From the NCBI GenBank assembly GCA_948552115.1, contig CAOWNX010000057.1, positions 1-5,611 of the forward strand: 5,611 bases of DNA, given 5' to 3'. The notes under the pieces were generated by a model, which was not told where the DNA came from, ran no database searches, and worked only from the letters and a program-made list of their open reading frames with translations. Shown here one piece after another: positions 3,870 through 5,611 of the stretch; the stretch's first letter is position 1, and every line of letters starts with the position of its first letter. Origin of the DNA: an uncultured Bacilli bacterium. Its GTDB lineage: Bacteria; Bacillota_I; Bacilli_A; RF39; UBA660. Both the position numbers and the translations under genes were made by a program.

Positions 3870-5611
3870 GGAATGTATTAGAAGTAGGATTTACAATGGA
3901 TATGAAGTAAGTTTCGTTACAATTATTTGATGTAAATCCTGGATACGATTCACTTAATTTTGTTAAAGCCTCTAATTTGTTACTGTAGTTTTTTAATGTT
4001 TTCACATAGTTATTTAATTTGTTAATCCCTTGTTTATTTAAAGCAGTAGCGCCTTTACTTAAAGCTTGTGTTCCTTGGTGAAGTGTATTCATACCAGTAT
4101 TTAATTGATTTGCACCTTGATAAAGGGTATTGATTCCTTTCGTCAGATCTGTTAGGCCATTCGATAAAGCATTGGAACCTTTTTCTGCACTTAATAGTGC
4201 TTGATTTAAAGTAGTCATTAATGCATTTAATTTAGTGTTCAATGTTTTTAATGTAGTGATTGTCGTGTCGATTGCTGTGTTGTTTGCTTTTAATAATGTA
4301 ATCATTTCATAAGTAGATTTTAGAGCAAGTAGTTTTTCATCTTTTCCTTGATAAGTTTGTAACTTCTTTTGTTGATAAAGACTAGCAAGTTCTGTTTCTT
4401 TCATACCAGTTTTTTTGATTAGGGCATTTATGGTACTTGTATTTTGTGTTTTTAATTTTGTTAAGTCTTGGAGTGAAGTTTCTATATTTATTTTTTGCAT
4501 TTCTTTTTGAGCATTTGATAAGGAAGTAGTAATTTGTTTTAATCCTTTTTCTAACGTTATCGCTCCATTTTTTAATTTATCACTTGCATCTTTGGCACTT
4601 TTTAATCCTGCTACTAAATCTTTGGAGCCACTAGTTAGAGTGTTTGCTCCTTTTTCAAGTTCTTGCGCTCCAGCTTCTAATGCATCCATGTTTTTTTGAA
4701 GTTCTCTCATGTTGTTGTATAAATCATCCATTTTGTGAAATATTTGTAAGTCGTTTTCTTCTAGTAATTTTGGAGTTGAAACGATATAGATACTGTGGAA
4801 GGAAAAATTTGTGGTTTCATAAGTAATAATTGTTTCGTTTAAGTTCTTGAAATTATTTAATTTCATGGATTCATAAAGGCCAGGAGATGCAATTCCAACA
4901 ATCATAGAACGAGTTCCTGTGCTAATGACTTTTCCATTGTTAATGGTAATGTTTTTATTGTTTTTGCCATCTAACATGGTACCTATGGTTGTTACAAAAG
5001 GTGTATATAATTCTGTATTTGTTCCATTTACTTTTACTATGTTTTTCAAATTGTTTTGATATTGAATGGAAATTTTTATTTTTCCACTTTTTCCAATTAT
5101 TTCTTTGAAATCTTTTTCTTCTTCATTTAAGTAGTATGTGATTTTTGTTTTGATAGGAAGTTCTTTTTCTGTATTTCCTTGATAGAAAATATCTTCTCCT
5201 ATGGATTTCCAAGATAATTGGTTTTCTTTTTTTTCAAATGTTTCTTGGCCACTAATATTTAGAATGTCTTCTAGTTCTGAATTATCTTCTAAGGTATCTG
5301 GAGTTGTCCATGATAAGTGGTTGGAGACTACGGTTTTATTGGTAGTTCCATCATAGTTTAATTTGGAATAGATAGTTTCTTTTTTTGTTAACGCATTGGT
5401 TTGTAAGGGAAGTGTTATCATTAATAATGATAGCGCTGTGATTATTTTTTTCTTTTTCATTTTTATACCTTCTTTCATACCACGAGTGGTTTTTATAATT
5501 ATAGAGTCACAGAGTAATAACAGAGATGGAAGGAGTAGTGTTACAACGAACATGCTGATGATTGCTCCTCTAGATAATAGATCACAGATGGAACCAATCA
5601 TATCAATTTTA
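3862..5611 (-). CDS. MMPL-type transporter C terminus continuing in frame into an exported X-X-X-Leu-X-X-Gly heptad-repeat protein (5' partial)
   Basis: The frame is open to the right edge and ends at TAG 3862-3864. Numbering from the ATG at 5601: residues 11-36 (RGAIISMFVVTLLLPSLLLL onward) are the last membrane helix of an MMPL/RND-type exporter. After a basic loop (TTRGMKEGIKMKKKK) comes a signal-like segment (IITALSLLMITLPLQTNA, 53-70). Residues 74-280 form an extracytoplasmic beta-rich domain (YSKLNYDG, TYYLNEEEKDF, GKSGKIKISIQY, YTPFVTTIGTMLDG, NGKVISTGTR, VGIASPGLYESM) of a Firmicute family I recall as usually encoded next to MMPL transporters. Two heptad blocks follow, at about 305-360 and 470-525 (LEKGANTLTSGSKDLVAG; LTKGINTLYQGANQLNTG), split by a coiled coil. 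The usual 'F.s......T.FI..i' ending is present at 556-570. The role is probably in the cell envelope: a pore or export partner. A second start (ATG 5458-5460) with a good ribosome site may give the exported part alone. Confidence 0.8.
   Translation of the reverse strand, partial: KIDMIGSICDLLSRGAIISMFVVTLLLPSLLLLCDSIIIKTTRGMKEGIKMKKKKIITALSLLMITLPLQTNALTKKETIYSKLNYDGTTNKTVVSNHLSWTTPDTLEDNSELEDILNISGQETFEKKENQLSWKSIGEDIFYQGNTEKELPIKTKITYYLNEEEKDFKEIIGKSGKIKISIQYQNNLKNIVKVNGTNTELYTPFVTTIGTMLDGKNNKNITINNGKVISTGTRSMIVGIASPGLYESMKLNNFKNLNETIITYETTNFSFHSIYIVSTPKLLEENDLQIFHKMDDLYNNMRELQKNMDALEAGAQELEKGANTLTSGSKDLVAGLKSAKDASDKLKNGAITLEKGLKQITTSLSNAQKEMQKINIETSLQDLTKLKTQNTSTINALIKKTGMKETELASLYQQKKLQTYQGKDEKLLALKSTYEMITLLKANNTAIDTTITTLKTLNTKLNALMTTLNQALLSAEKGSNALSNGLTDLTKGINTLYQGANQLNTGMNTLHQGTQALSKGATALNKQGINKLNNYVKTLKNYSNKLEALTKLSESYPGFTSNNCNETYFISIVNPTSNTFQR
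5458..5473 (-). promoter_or_regulatory. Internal ribosome site and ATG for the heptad-repeat protein
   Basis: On the minus strand AGAAGG (complement of 5468-5473) lies 7 nt before ATG (complement of 5458-5460), which opens MKKKKIITALSLLMITLPLQ, a classic signal peptide. This is what a separate gene start looks like, yet the upstream transporter frame has no stop before it. Confidence 0.6.

Noticed and set aside
4644..4826. 60-codon plus-strand frame
   Set aside because: It is antisense to the heptad-repeat coding region, with no ribosome site or recognisable protein; a shadow.
5479..5490. ACCAC-GA-GTGGT palindrome as a terminator between transporter and heptad protein
   Set aside because: The loop is only two bases, the T run follows on the plus strand and not the coding strand, and it lies inside the open reading frame.

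Overview
The window is strongly AT-rich on both strands. Its genes start with good AGGAGG-type ribosome sites, stop at TAA, TAG or TGA, and encode tryptophan as TGG, so the standard bacterial code applies. Together with the signal peptide and the MMPL/heptad-repeat protein on the minus strand, this points to a low-GC Firmicute (Bacillota, perhaps an Erysipelotrichia-like or other gut Bacilli lineage). I cannot name the species.

Left block (1-2801, plus strand): the 3' part of a LysR-type regulator; a 367-residue radical SAM enzyme resembling the SplB/COG1533 branch, with an extra six-cysteine cluster; a 188-residue all-alpha, MazG-like protein whose ATG directly abuts the radical SAM stop codon; and a 135-residue protein I do not recognise. 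The radical SAM gene has its own -10 box, and a terminator-like hairpin there swallows its Shine-Dalgarno sequence. The last three genes look like one operon. Their products suggest nucleotide or nucleic-acid chemistry, but substrate and role are unknown.

Middle (2802-3118, about 317 bp without a convincing gene): two exact-length 34-bp tandem repeats with degenerate flanking copies, which may be a transposon end or protein-binding array; a short promoter-to-terminator unit that could make a tiny RNA; and a TTGACA promoter whose -10 box lies at the centre of a 29-bp dyad, a likely operator.

Right-middle block (3119-3845, plus strand): a 57-codon ORF overlapping by ATGA a 99-residue ORF with a sigma-region-4/ArpU-like helix-turn-helix, then an intrinsic terminator, then a 75-residue acidic protein. 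This resembles a small phage-like or mobile-element regulatory cassette, but that is inference.

Right block (3862 to the edge, minus strand): a reading frame open at the right edge. It starts with the last membrane helix of an MMPL/RND-type transporter and continues with no stop into a signal-peptide-like segment and an extracytoplasmic protein with X-X-X-Leu-X-X-Gly heptad repeats. It converges on the 75-residue gene at a shared hairpin terminator.
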